Assembly: GCA_036477795.1 (NCBI GenBank)
Contig: JAZGDL010000332.1
Location: forward strand, 1 to 62,694
DNA from: JAZGDL01 sp036477795
GTDB taxonomy: Bacteria > Planctomycetota > Phycisphaerae > UBA1845
Direction of reading: 5' to 3'
DNA: 62,694 nt
Part shown: positions 17,516-25,533 of the stretch, piece after piece
How the letters are laid out: each line of letters starts with the position of its first letter
How positions within the stretch are numbered: the first letter of the stretch is position 1
Program-made: the position numbers and the translations under genes
Notes under the pieces: model-generated
Databases searched by the model: none
Seen by the model: only the letters and a program-made list of their open reading frames with translations
What the model was told of the DNA's origin: nothing

Positions 17516-18769
17516 ATGACAAGAGAGCAAACCGTAGCCGCACGTTTGGCGATCGAAGGTGGGAAGCCGGTGCGAGACGTACCGCTGCCGACAGCCTTGG
17601 GTGGAGCGATGATCGGCGAAGAAGAGAAGCGCGCCGTGCTTGAGGTTCTAGAGAGCCGTTCGCTGTTTCGATACTACGGCCCCCACCTGTTGCGCAAGGT
17701 TGAACGGTTGGAGGAGGAGTTCGCCCCGGTTGCGGGGTGCGCCCACGCCTTGGCTGTTTCGTCCGGTACGGCGGCACTGCGAACGGCGCTGATCGCGCTG
17801 GAGATCGGCCGCGGCGACGAAGTTCTGATGCCCGCCTATTCATTCCTCGCATGTCCGGCGGCCGTTATGACCTGCGGCGCGATCCCTGTCTTTGTAGAGT
17901 GCGATGAATCACTGCTGCTCGATTCAAGCGACTTGGAAGCAAGAATCACACCGCGAACCCGAGCGATACTTGTCGTGCACAACAACGGTGCCGCATCGGC
18001 AATGGAACCGATCCTGGACGTCGCCCGTCGGCATGACCTGCGGGTGATCGAAGACTGCGCCCAGGCCCTTGGAGCGACGTATCTGGGCAGGCCGGTCGGG
18101 AGCTTTGGCGATATCGCTACGTTCAGCTTGCAGTATCTCAAGCTCATCACTTCCGGTGAAGGTGGTGTGCTAACCACCAACGATGCGGCCGTCTACCAAC
18201 GGGCGGTCTTCTATCACGATCTCGGGTTTCAACGTCCCGGGCGTGAGGGACATCCATTGGCCGGAGAAAACTACCGCATGAGCGAGCTGACAGGCGCCGT
18301 GGCGTTGGAGCAATTGCGCAAGTTGCCAATCTTCCTAGAGCGGATCCGAGAGTGCCGCCAGGTCGTCGTCGGAAGGATTGGCAGCCTCGACGGCGTCGGA
18401 CTCCGCAACGTGCCGGATCCCGATGGTGACCAGGGAAGCTCCTTGGTCCTGCAATTCGAAAACGCGGAGAAAGCCCGCTTTTTTCGACGGGCCCTGCGCG
18501 TGGAAAACATCCCATGTGATGGCTGCTTCGCCAAGCTCAGTTACGGATATCACGCGATCCTCGGGGCACGCCTTACGGAGCGCGATGACCGCCAAGAGTT
18601 CAGCAAACACGCGGACGGCGTGTTGCCCTACCGCTTGGGACTGTGTCCACGAACGGAGGCCATCCTGAAGCGTTCCGTGGCCATCACCATCAGTCCTGCG
18701 TATTCCGACTCCGACGTTGATGATATCGCCCGCGCGATCGTGAAAGTCGCCGCCCACTTGCCATGCTGA
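17516..18769 (+). CDS. DegT/DnrJ/EryC1/StrS-family PLP-dependent aminotransferase
   Basis: 417 residues. Family signatures include VSSGTAALRTALIAL (cofactor phosphate binding), VIEDCAQALGATYLG (PLP-ring Asp) and SLQYLKLITSGEGG. The Lys in that last motif is expected to form the Schiff base; the more usual form is (S/H)-x-x-K-x-x-x-x-GEGG. A C-terminal domain of about 140 residues completes the usual length. These enzymes aminate keto-sugars for surface glycans or antibiotics. It starts 3 bp after the oxidoreductase and ends the operon. Confidence 0.85.
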   Translation: MTREQTVAARLAIEGGKPVRDVPLPTALGGAMIGEEEKRAVLEVLESRSLFRYYGPHLLRKVERLEEEFAPVAGCAHALAVSSGTAALRTALIALEIGRGDEVLMPAYSFLACPAAVMTCGAIPVFVECDESLLLDSSDLEARITPRTRAILVVHNNGAASAMEPILDVARRHDLRVIEDCAQALGATYLGRPVGSFGDIATFSLQYLKLITSGEGGVLTTNDAAVYQRAVFYHDLGFQRPGREGHPLAGENYRMSELTGAVALEQLRKLPIFLERIRECRQVVVGRIGSLDGVGLRNVPDPDGDQGSSLVLQFENAEKARFFRRALRVENIPCDGCFAKLSYGYHAILGARLTERDDRQEFSKHADGVLPYRLGLCPRTEAILKRSVAITISPAYSDSDVDDIARAIVKVAAHLPC

Positions 18770-18794
18770 CGCAGTTCAACGCGGAATCCTCTGG

Positions 18795-19991
18795 TCAGCG
18801 CGGCTCGCTCAATCCTTCGAGTGTTCGCCGGCAGGCTCTGGTGAGCGAGCGATACCGTTCCGGCACGAGGACATAGAGGCAGCAGTTGCGAAGCAGGGAG
18901 ACCGCATGCCCGAACGCCACCCGGCGATGGAAGGATGCGTCACCGACTTCGCCGTAGCCATCCAGGAACGCTGCGGCATACGGCTTCGGATCATCGTCCG
19001 CTTCCTCAAATGCGATACGAAAATCAATGTGCGCCAAGAGATTTCCGACGTCGATGGCCGGATCACCGCGCCCGCACTGGTCCAGATCAAGAAGAACCAC
19101 CTTCGACTCGTCCAGGAGGATCTGGTTATCGTGAAAGTCGCCATGCAGGTTCTTGTCCTCGAACTTGTCGAACCCCAGGATGCAGTGCTCGAGTTTCGTA
19201 GAACATTCTGCCAGTTCGCCTGGTTGCGTTCCCATCAGAGTGCTGACACGGTCGACGTAGGCTCGCGCAACGCGCAGCTCATCGCCCAGTGTGCGATGGC
19301 CGGTGGCCTCGCCGTCCACGATGTTCGGTACGTCCGCATCGTGCACTTGTCGCAATGCCGCCGCCGCCAGCCGCAACCCGTCGCCATATGCCACGCCAGA
19401 AAACGCTCGGGCAAGCAACGATCCGCCGGCCCTTCGCCAGATGACCATTTCCAGCTCGGCAATGCGAGCGAGTGGTTCGACCAGGTACTCCTTCAACCCC
19501 GACTTGCGAAGATGGTTCGCGGTTTCGATAGCTTGCTCCGACCGACCAGGGCGATAGAGCTTCCCGAAGTAGTCGGTACCGTCGCGACAGCAATAGCGGA
19601 TGATTGCGCGACGAAAAGGCGTGTAGGAAAACAGAGACGATTCCACAACTTCAGAGCCAAGCAGTCGCCCGAGCCGGCGATGCCAGGTTCGATCGAGGGA
19701 CTCCGTGATATGAAGGTGCGAATCACGTAGGGGGTCGCAGTAGACGAGTTCCCACGATCCGAGAGAAAACGAAGCGTCGATGACCGCTGTTGCGGGCACG
19801 ATCTGGAAAGCCATTGCACGCCATTGACCGCCCTCATTCAGACTCCTGATACGCAGGTCGAAAGCATTGTTTCTCGGTATGAGCCGATCGATCTGGTAGT
19901 CGCGCGCGTTCCCGGCTGGCGCGGTCGCGTTCAACCAATTCAAGAACCGGGGGCGATCAAGAAGCACGGCAATGGTAGAAGACAGATTCAC
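18795..19991 (-). CDS. Phosphotransferase of the aminoglycoside/choline kinase superfamily
   Basis: 398 residues. The catalytic loop HGDFHDNQILLD (Brenner motif, with catalytic Asp and Asn) and the metal-binding LLDLDQCGRGDPAIDVGNL are both intact. The N-terminal lobe is long and diverged, so the substrate is not evident. It could be a sugar, choline or small-molecule kinase acting with the convergent glycan operon rather than a resistance enzyme. Only 25 bp separate its stop from that of the aminotransferase, and no strong terminator hairpin is visible there. Confidence 0.75.
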   Translation of the reverse strand: MNLSSTIAVLLDRPRFLNWLNATAPAGNARDYQIDRLIPRNNAFDLRIRSLNEGGQWRAMAFQIVPATAVIDASFSLGSWELVYCDPLRDSHLHITESLDRTWHRRLGRLLGSEVVESSLFSYTPFRRAIIRYCCRDGTDYFGKLYRPGRSEQAIETANHLRKSGLKEYLVEPLARIAELEMVIWRRAGGSLLARAFSGVAYGDGLRLAAAALRQVHDADVPNIVDGEATGHRTLGDELRVARAYVDRVSTLMGTQPGELAECSTKLEHCILGFDKFEDKNLHGDFHDNQILLDESKVVLLDLDQCGRGDPAIDVGNLLAHIDFRIAFEEADDDPKPYAAAFLDGYGEVGDASFHRRVAFGHAVSLLRNCCLYVLVPERYRSLTRACRRTLEGLSEPR

Positions 19992-20210
19992 GAATTCGAA
20001 GTGAATCGCGTCATGGGCATCCTGTCAAGCACCATGCTCAACTCGCTGCACAATAACGCGCAGCAATCCTTGGCCGACAGCATTCCGGGTGCGCGAACTG
20101 CCGAACGTCGTCACAGCACTTCTTCCCCACGTGATCAGGTGACGACCGCGTCTCCGGCAACACGGTTCTTTACAACCTCGACAACTACGACAGCGTCAGC
20201 GCTCGACTTA
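19992..20210. other. Left flank of the IS5-type element with a possible gene remnant
   Basis: Just left of the insertion, a plus-strand stretch reads like protein (DDRVSGNTVLYNLDNYDSVS). To the right, 20686-20820 reads like protein on the minus strand (about VVFFATVFDVTHRTFNANDS). Neither piece forms a complete gene, so these look like debris of one or two decayed secreted-protein genes. Confidence 0.3.
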
Positions 20211-20682
20211 GGGGCTCTATCAAAACCTCATGAGAATGTGTCTGGCGCGCCGACGATGATGATGGACCATTGCCAAGGAGGGCATCATTATGGCCAAGCC
20301 ATTGCTCACGGACGAATTATGGGAGCGGATCGAACCGCTACTGCCGCCGGAACCCCCCAAACCCCAAGGCGGTCGGCCACGCGTGCCGGACCGGGCCTGT
20401 CTAACCGGTATTTTGTTTGTGCTTCGCAGCGGCATCTCATGGGAGTATCTGCCCAAAGAGATGAACCGCGGCATTGGTTCGTTGATCGCAAAGCGTAACA
20501 CCGAACACGGGAGTGGTTTGGGGCAACTCCGTTGGGTGGTGGAGGCCGCTTTCGCCTGGCTGTTTCAACAACGACGACTCCGCGTGCGATATGAAAAACG
20601 AGACGACATTCATCAGGCGTTCCTGATCATCGGATGTTTGCTCATATGTTGGAATCGCGTGAATGCGTTTTGTTAGAGTCCC
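20211..20682 (+). mobile_element. IS5-type insertion sequence with a large internal deletion
   Basis: 472 bp. The ends are imperfect inverted repeats: GGGGCTCTATCAAAA at the left and, reading inward, GGGACTCTAACAAAA at the right. A TTA occurs on both sides (20208-20210 and 20683-20685) as a 3-bp target duplication. The enclosed transposase gene is joined from its two ends, with the catalytic middle missing. The element could move only with a transposase supplied in trans. Confidence 0.8.
20290..20676 (+). pseudogene. Truncated IS5-family transposase
   Basis: 128 residues. The N-terminal domain (MAKPLLTDELWERIEPLLPP, then LTGILFVLRSGISWEYLPKE) is followed directly by the C-terminal domain (NTEHGSGLGQLRWVVEAAFA, then WLFQQRRLRVRYEKR). 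About half the usual length of about 250-280 residues is missing, including the first catalytic Asp residues. The frame is retained across the junction. Some N-terminal DNA-binding ability may remain, but catalysis cannot. Confidence 0.85.
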
Positions 20683-20823
20683 TTAGGCCGTTGACGCGGT
20701 CGCCCTCGACGGTGCCAACCAGGAAGGCGTTTTCGACGTAACCCGAATCGTTTGCGTTGAACGTGCGATGGGTGACATCGAACACCGTTGCGAAAAACAC
20801 AACCTGATCGTTAAATTCGTAAA

Positions 20824-20872
20824 TTCGGGGGACATACACTTTAATTCAGAATTAAAGTGTATGTCCCCCGAA
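20824..20872. repeat. Perfect 23-bp inverted repeat, REP-like
   Basis: Two perfectly complementary 23-nt arms (20824-20846 and 20850-20872) flank a 3-nt loop CAG. The arms start TTCGGGGGACATACACTTTA. Related imperfect units are near 6332 and 9769. The structure resembles RAYT-associated REP/BIME elements. It could also function as a hairpin terminator for the gene at 20889. Confidence 0.85.
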
Positions 20873-20888
20873 CTCCCCGAACTCCCGC

Positions 20889-21314
20889 TCAACGTGTCTT
20901 TTTCGTCTGGAAGACCAACATATACGGAATGGCTGATCGCCCGTCGCGGTCCTTGAAGTTGCCGAACTTCTGGGAGTTGAGCCAGATGGCGTACGTGCGA
21001 CCGGGTTCAAGCCTTACGGGTAAGACAGAGGTCCGACCGTCTTTGTCGTAGCGGATGTCGCCGTCGATTTCGGGAAACGCTGCGTCGGACGTTTGGCTCC
21101 AAGACCAACTCTTATCCATCATCGGCTTGGAGAAGGTTACGCGAATCTCTTTGGTGTTTGGGTCGACATTGGCGACTCCGGCGACCGGTGTAGTTGAGAT
21201 GACGACCGGTGGAGCGGTGGCTACGGTCATCTTCTCCCGGGAATCCGCCCAAACGACGATGGCCGGGATGATGACGCCTAACGCGATGACGATGGTTTTT
21301 CTGGCGGGCTTCAT
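20889..21314 (-). CDS. Exported protein with a bacterial Ig-like (SbsA-type) domain
   Basis: 141 residues with a signal peptide (ALGVIIPAIVVWA). The mature part begins PPVVISTTPVAGVANVDPNT and contains EIRVTFSKPMMDKSW, the Big_5/SbsA Ig-like pattern of surface proteins. LEPGRTYAIWLN near the C-terminus fits the last strands of that fold. No enzymatic motif. It probably acts in the cell envelope. The neighbouring gene at 21472 is also a small exported protein. Confidence 0.65.
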   Translation of the reverse strand: MKPARKTIVIALGVIIPAIVVWADSREKMTVATAPPVVISTTPVAGVANVDPNTKEIRVTFSKPMMDKSWSWSQTSDAAFPEIDGDIRYDKDGRTSVLPVRLEPGRTYAIWLNSQKFGNFKDRDGRSAIPYMLVFQTKKTR

Positions 21315-21471
21315 GGGTGGTCTCCTTGTCGTGACACGAGAACATGACGGAATGGACGAGTTAGCGCACGGCGCATGCCCCCTCCATTACCACAAAGAGC
21401 GCCGCCCGTCAAGCTCCTCCCCAAGAGCTTTCCGCGGCACGGGCCAACCATCCTCCGCAGCACACGGGGTG

Positions 21472-21924
21472 CTACGGCCTCCGCCTCGTTTGCAGGATGC
21501 TCTCGACGTCGACCCTGGTGACCTCGCCGCCTTTGATCACCACCCCTATACGCGGCCGTGCTGCTCCGCCACCTTCCGGGACGACGAAGTATTTTCCGGC
21601 CGGAAGCTCTACGGTGGTCGGTTTCTCATCGTAGTTGCTGCGGTGGTTGGGAACATGTTGAACCAGGCCGCCCTTCTCGTCGTAGATTCTGTACGGTTGG
21701 TGCGGGTAGTACGAGACATCGCCATCCAGGAACGCACGCGTTTCCGTGTACACGATGAGATGGCCTGTCGGAGTGCGGAGCGGGCCGCTGGGCTCGACGG
21801 TGACTATGACCTCTCCAGGCGAGATTCGACCGTTCTGCGCGCAGGACACGGCCATCGCGCATATCGCAGCCAGAAGCAATGGTGTCGCACGCGACACCGC
21901 TAAGCTTGGTGGGGCTTCAGACAT
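21472..21924 (-). CDS. Small lipoprotein with a palindromic repeat translated inside its signal peptide
   Basis: 150 residues. The signal peptide is MSEAPP, then SLAVSRATPLL, then LAAICAMAVSC with a lipobox Cys. The SLAVSRATP part is encoded by a family A repeat (21881-21905). The mature domain has TPTGHLIVYTETRAF and VELPAGKYFVVPEGG segments resembling a small beta-sandwich, with no known catalytic motif. It lies 30 bp beyond the stop of the convergently oriented side of the PstS-like gene region and is transcribed in the same direction. Confidence 0.6.
   Translation of the reverse strand: MSEAPPSLAVSRATPLLLAAICAMAVSCAQNGRISPGEVIVTVEPSGPLRTPTGHLIVYTETRAFLDGDVSYYPHQPYRIYDEKGGLVQHVPNHRSNYDEKPTTVELPAGKYFVVPEGGGAARPRIGVVIKGGEVTRVDVESILQTRRRP
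21881..21905 (-). repeat. Family A palindromic repeat (GTGTCGCACGCGACACC), copy A1
   Basis: The core GTGTCGCACGCGACAC is a near-perfect palindrome, followed by CGCTAAGC. Read on the minus strand inside the lipoprotein gene at 21472, it encodes LAVSRATP of the signal peptide. Confidence 0.9.
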
Positions 21925-21957
21925 TGCTTGCTCCCAAAGGGTGCTCTTACCACCCTA

Positions 21958-22749
21958 TCATCGTACGCCTACAAAACGTTTGGTCACGACCTTCTGGCCC
22001 TCCTTGCTCAGCGCCCAATCGATAAAACGCTTGGCTTCTCCCCGCGGGCGGCCCTTGGTGCACAGGTACAAGGGGCGTGTGATCGGGTAATTGGGGTTCC
22101 AGGCGGAGGGTTCCTGACCTTCGACCCAAAGGGGCTTCACTTCCGTGCAAGCGGGGAGGAAGGCGAAGCTGATATGGCCTATGGCGCCCCTCGTTTTTGC
22201 GACCACGTGGATCATCTCCGCGTCGGGTTCGACGACCACACAGGTCTGATAGCGCTGTTCCTTCAGAACGGCGGATCGGAAGATGTTATGTGTCGCTGAC
22301 GCGCGAGATACGATATAGGGTTGGATCTGAAGATCCTCACCGCCAAGGTCTTTCCAGTTCTTGGTCTTGCCGGTGAAAATAGCCCTGAGCTGGTCGATGG
22401 AAACGCTCTTTACCGGATTCTCGCCGTGAACGATGACGGTGATGGCATCCTTGCCGATCATGGTGCCGACAACCCCTTGGGCCAAGACGGCCGGGTCTAC
22501 GCCGCGCGCCACGCCGCCGATATCGGCGATCCCCTTGAGCGCCGCCTGCTCGCCCCCGAAGCTTTCCGGTTCGGTCCAGAGCGCGAACTGACACCTTCCG
22601 TATGGCCCTTCAGCATCGGCCATGAATCTCCCGATGGTCGAGGATCCCACATAGCGGAGGGTTCCGTTTTGAGGCATGCCGGCGCAGCCTGCCAATAGAG
22701 CAGACGCAAGCGCCACGGTCAGCCCCACAATACTCGTTCCCGGTTTCAT
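21958..22749 (-). CDS. PstS-like substrate-binding lipoprotein
   Basis: 263 residues from an ATG preceded by AAAGGAA; longer upstream extensions lack protein character. The signal ends LLAGC (lipobox). RYVGSSTIGRFM is the phosphate-binding-loop signature of PstS-type periplasmic proteins, and RASATHNIFR, RGAIGHISFAF and PNYPITRPLYL follow in family order. It normally delivers phosphate to an ABC transporter, but no pstCAB is in the window, so the ligand may be phosphate or another oxyanion. It follows the porin gene by about 60 bp, as if both serve uptake of one solute. Confidence 0.75.
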   Translation of the reverse strand: MKPGTSIVGLTVALASALLAGCAGMPQNGTLRYVGSSTIGRFMADAEGPYGRCQFALWTEPESFGGEQAALKGIADIGGVARGVDPAVLAQGVVGTMIGKDAITVIVHGENPVKSVSIDQLRAIFTGKTKNWKDLGGEDLQIQPYIVSRASATHNIFRSAVLKEQRYQTCVVVEPDAEMIHVVAKTRGAIGHISFAFLPACTEVKPLWVEGQEPSAWNPNYPITRPLYLCTKGRPRGEAKRFIDWALSKEGQKVVTKRFVGVR

Positions 22750-22810
22750 AAGCCTAACGTTCCTTTCTTTGGACCTTCTCGGTGATTCTACTATTCTCAA
22801 GCGGGCGCGA

Positions 22811-24331
22811 CTAGAACCTGATGTTGAAATCCAGTCGAAAGCGCCACTGATCGTCTCCGCTCTTGCCAAGAAGAAAGGCATCCGAGGACAGCCTTTCGGC
22901 GAGCAACGCCCACAGGTGAAGCACAACGGAATCACTGAGCTTGTACTGCGCCCCGAAAACGTGGCCGCGGAAGTTCGTGGCCAACGTAAAGTCGTCCTGG
23001 GACACCGCCGACAGGATAGCATCCCGTTCGATGTAGTGGAACTGATAGTAGACCCGCCAATCTCTTGTCTTCCTCGTTTCGCCGTAGGAAAGTCCCCCCG
23101 CCCAACCTTCTCCACGTCCGCGCACGGCGCGCGTATTGAACATGAATTCCCCGCTCAGCGTCAAGGGCTTGGGAAGACCTTTGTACGTAAGGGCGACGAT
23201 GGGGTTGAGAATACTGAACCTTGACACGAATTCATCGCCTTCTATGGCGTTGCCCGCGTTCTTTAATCGAAACGCAAGGCCGCCGTCGGGCGTCAAATCC
23301 GAATAGTGGTACCAGCCCAGCGCGGCGAGCAAATCCAGGTTGGAGGTAAGGCCCTTCTCGCCGGAAACCTGGGCGACAAACAGACTCGCTTCATCCAGTT
23401 CGTTCTGCTGAAGCACGAGGTACTCACCGATCGCGAAGCCGAGGCGGTCGAACAGTTTGAGCTTCCCGTTGGCGAGCGTGTAGCTGACGCTGACGCCCTC
23501 GGGCTGTATGTCCGCATCCCATACAAGTTCGCCGTATACGGGATTCATGCGAAAAGGATGGCGGAACTTGCCACCCGTGATCGAGAGGCCCGGAACCTCC
23601 TGCGGCCTGTAGGTAGCGTAGGCCCGGTCGAGGGTGACCTCGAAGCTCTCGAATCCGCTGCCGAAGTTCTGGTGCGATGATTTTGGGTCGATCGCGTTGC
23701 CGGTCACGATTCGTGCCCCAATGTCCAGCTCGTCGGAGAGTTGGTATATCGCTCCCAGGCGAAAGCGCAGGCGCTCGCGATTCCGTGTCGGGCGACGGTC
23801 GACGTTGTTGTCCGTTTCATGGCGCAGACGCAGGTCGCCATAGAGGTTCAGCTTTTCGAAAACATCGCCCACGGCGTCCAGTACACGGTCCCTTTCGACA
23901 TTCTGTGTGGCCAGGCTCGCCAGCACCTCGTTCTTGAGTTCCTCCCGCTGCACTTGGGGCGAGACCAGGGTTGTCTCCTCCCGAAGGGCCGAGAGCAATT
24001 CGCCAAAAGCCTCCTTGAACTCCGGTGAGAGGTTTGGCTCGTTCCGCAAGGCGGCGTTCAACTTCTCCAGCGCATTCAGTTTTGCCTGACGGACATCAGG
24101 GTCCTGTTCGCCTTGCGCCGCCGCTGCGGGGCGATCCGCTTGCTCAGTCTCCGGCGGCTCGGCGCGGCACGTGGCCGTTGGCGCTGGGGTCGCCAGCCAA
24201 ACGGCCAATCCCAAGAAAGCGTGCCATCGCACAACATAGCGACGACCATTCGGGCCCGCTGTGTGTGTGGTCAGGAAGCCCGGCCGTCGGAACCGCGTGG
24301 CACCAAGGACGATCCGCTCAACGCGTATCAT
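22811..24331 (-). CDS. Outer-membrane porin with an N-terminal helical region
   Basis: 506 residues. The ATG has GAGG 6 nt upstream and overlaps the stop of the Rrf2 gene by 4 nt (ATGA). A signal peptide is followed by an Ala/Glu-rich helical part (about 45-150), then alternating aromatic strands such as LNLYGDLRLRHETDN, GWYHYSDLTPDGG and DWRVYYQFHYIERD. The end RFRLDFNIRF is a typical terminal barrel strand with C-terminal Phe. The pattern matches the 'putative porin' group of about 16-18 strands. It probably provides solute entry and seems co-regulated with the cupredoxin-like and PstS-like proteins. Confidence 0.8.
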   Translation of the reverse strand: MIRVERIVLGATRFRRPGFLTTHTAGPNGRRYVVRWHAFLGLAVWLATPAPTATCRAEPPETEQADRPAAAAQGEQDPDVRQAKLNALEKLNAALRNEPNLSPEFKEAFGELLSALREETTLVSPQVQREELKNEVLASLATQNVERDRVLDAVGDVFEKLNLYGDLRLRHETDNNVDRRPTRNRERLRFRLGAIYQLSDELDIGARIVTGNAIDPKSSHQNFGSGFESFEVTLDRAYATYRPQEVPGLSITGGKFRHPFRMNPVYGELVWDADIQPEGVSVSYTLANGKLKLFDRLGFAIGEYLVLQQNELDEASLFVAQVSGEKGLTSNLDLLAALGWYHYSDLTPDGGLAFRLKNAGNAIEGDEFVSRFSILNPIVALTYKGLPKPLTLSGEFMFNTRAVRGRGEGWAGGLSYGETRKTRDWRVYYQFHYIERDAILSAVSQDDFTLATNFRGHVFGAQYKLSDSVVLHLWALLAERLSSDAFLLGKSGDDQWRFRLDFNIRF

Positions 24332-24765
24332 CGCCGCCTCTTTCTCTTGGCAATACTCTTTGACCACCTGATCGCCACATCTTCTACTGATGTGCCGTCA
24401 AGGAACTCGAAGTAGGCCTCCATGACCCTTACCCACCCGTCGTGACCCGGACAGGGATTACCGATTTCGCATTCCGCGGTCGCAAAAGGGCATCGAGGTG
24501 GATCCGCGGCAACCGGTTCGAAGGGGGCTACAACCTCGGCCAAGCAAACACCGCTCGCCGCGCGCGCCAAACGAAAGCCGCCGCCGGGACCGGGAGACGC
24601 GACCAATGTCTCCGACCTGGTGAGTTTACCTAGTATCTGCCCCAAGTACTTCACAGGAATTCCCAAGTCGTTGGCAATCTTTCTTCTCGGAACCGGATGG
24701 TCTTCAGCGTGCCGCGCGAGGTAGCACACCGCTTGTAACGCGTATTGACTCGTCAAGGTCAACAC
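24328..24765 (-). CDS. Rrf2-family transcriptional regulator with three conserved Cys
   Basis: 145 residues. The N-terminal winged helix starts MLTLTSQYALQAVCYLA and contains KYLGQILGKL and SPGPGGGFRLAR, the Rrf2 recognition region. Three Cys (CPFATAEC then EIGNPC) are in the arrangement that binds an Fe-S cluster in IscR and NsrR. It may therefore sense redox state, NO or iron. It lies 27 bp after the cupredoxin-like gene and overlaps the porin gene, so it probably regulates its own operon and perhaps the divergent redox cluster through the palindromes at 25751-25970. Confidence 0.85.
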   Translation of the reverse strand: MLTLTSQYALQAVCYLARHAEDHPVPRRKIANDLGIPVKYLGQILGKLTRSETLVASPGPGGGFRLARAASGVCLAEVVAPFEPVAADPPRCPFATAECEIGNPCPGHDGWVRVMEAYFEFLDGTSVEDVAIRWSKSIAKRKRRR

Positions 24766-24792
24766 AAAGGATGTCCTCGGTGGCCTCGAACA

Positions 24793-25533
24793 TCACTGCT
24801 TCAAGGCAAACTCAACCCGCGTCTCTTGTCCGGGTCTGACGGTCACTTCCTTCTCTTGCTTGCCGAGCTTCTCGTGCCAGATTTTCACCGTGTGCGTGCC
24901 GGCGGGGACGTTCTCAAGCCGGAAAGTCCCGTCCTCGCCGGTCACCGCATAGTACGGATGCTCCGCCACGACGATCCATGCTCCCATCCACTTGTGTACG
25001 TCACAGCTGACGCGAATCCGTTCTTCGCGATCGAACGACACGTCCATGCTGGTAACGCGCCCCGGCATTGCCCTATTGAAGGTATCGTTTTTCGTCGCCC
25101 AAATATGCACGTTGTGCAGGATGCCGTCTCTGTTGAGAATCTGAAGCGTGCGGTCTTCGGGAACAATCACCACGTGCGGACGAAACCGGCAGCCAATCTG
25201 ATCCAACTGCACCGGGTTTTCGGGATCCTCCGCCGCGAAGGGTTTCCCGCTGCTGATCTTTTCGATCGAAGCCAAGACCCATCGCACCTTCAGGTCCTCC
25301 GATACCACAAGGTCGTCATTGAGGATGGGCTTCCTGCCGCAGGGCTCTATGTCAGTAGTCACTTGCAGCTTCCTGCGCTTCGGAGGTTCGCCCTCAAAGT
25401 TGACTACTCCGACGATCGTTCCACCCTCTTTGAGCTCCACTTCCTCGTACTTACCTGCGCGCGCTTGGCCTGCGGCGAGTCCTAACATAGCCGCAGCCAC
25501 AAGCACGGTCGTCCATTCGTTCTTCTTGCTCAC
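24793..25533 (-). CDS. Exported cupredoxin-/carboxypeptidase-regulatory-like protein 1
   Basis: 246 residues from a GTG preceded by AAGGAG; an upstream ATG is less likely. Signal peptide, then a beta domain (GTIVGVVNFEGEPPKRRKL). The putative metal site is GILHNVHIWA followed by RVSCDVHKWMGAWIVV, a Cys-x2-His-x2-Met arrangement. The C-terminus is a second small beta domain (GTFRLENVPAGTHTVKIWHE) of the carboxypeptidase-regulatory type. Two paralogues lie at 26243 and 30981 in the redox cluster. A periplasmic copper electron carrier is plausible but copper binding is an inference. It heads the operon with the Rrf2 and porin genes. Confidence 0.7.
   Translation of the reverse strand: MSKKNEWTTVLVAAAMLGLAAGQARAGKYEEVELKEGGTIVGVVNFEGEPPKRRKLQVTTDIEPCGRKPILNDDLVVSEDLKVRWVLASIEKISSGKPFAAEDPENPVQLDQIGCRFRPHVVIVPEDRTLQILNRDGILHNVHIWATKNDTFNRAMPGRVTSMDVSFDREERIRVSCDVHKWMGAWIVVAEHPYYAVTGEDGTFRLENVPAGTHTVKIWHEKLGKQEKEVTVRPGQETRVEFALKQ

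Noticed and set aside
18770..18794. Rho-independent terminator between convergent genes
   Set aside because: No stable stem followed by a T-run in the 25-bp gap.
18795..19991. Antibiotic resistance gene (aminoglycoside phosphotransferase)
   Set aside because: Catalytic motifs are shared by the whole kinase superfamily, the N-lobe is diverged, and the neighbours are glycan genes; no evidence for resistance.
19824..20498. Plus-strand gene overlapping the phosphotransferase start and the IS element
   Set aside because: Composition is typical of a shadow frame (runs of Thr/Ser, no domain), and it crosses the left IS end.
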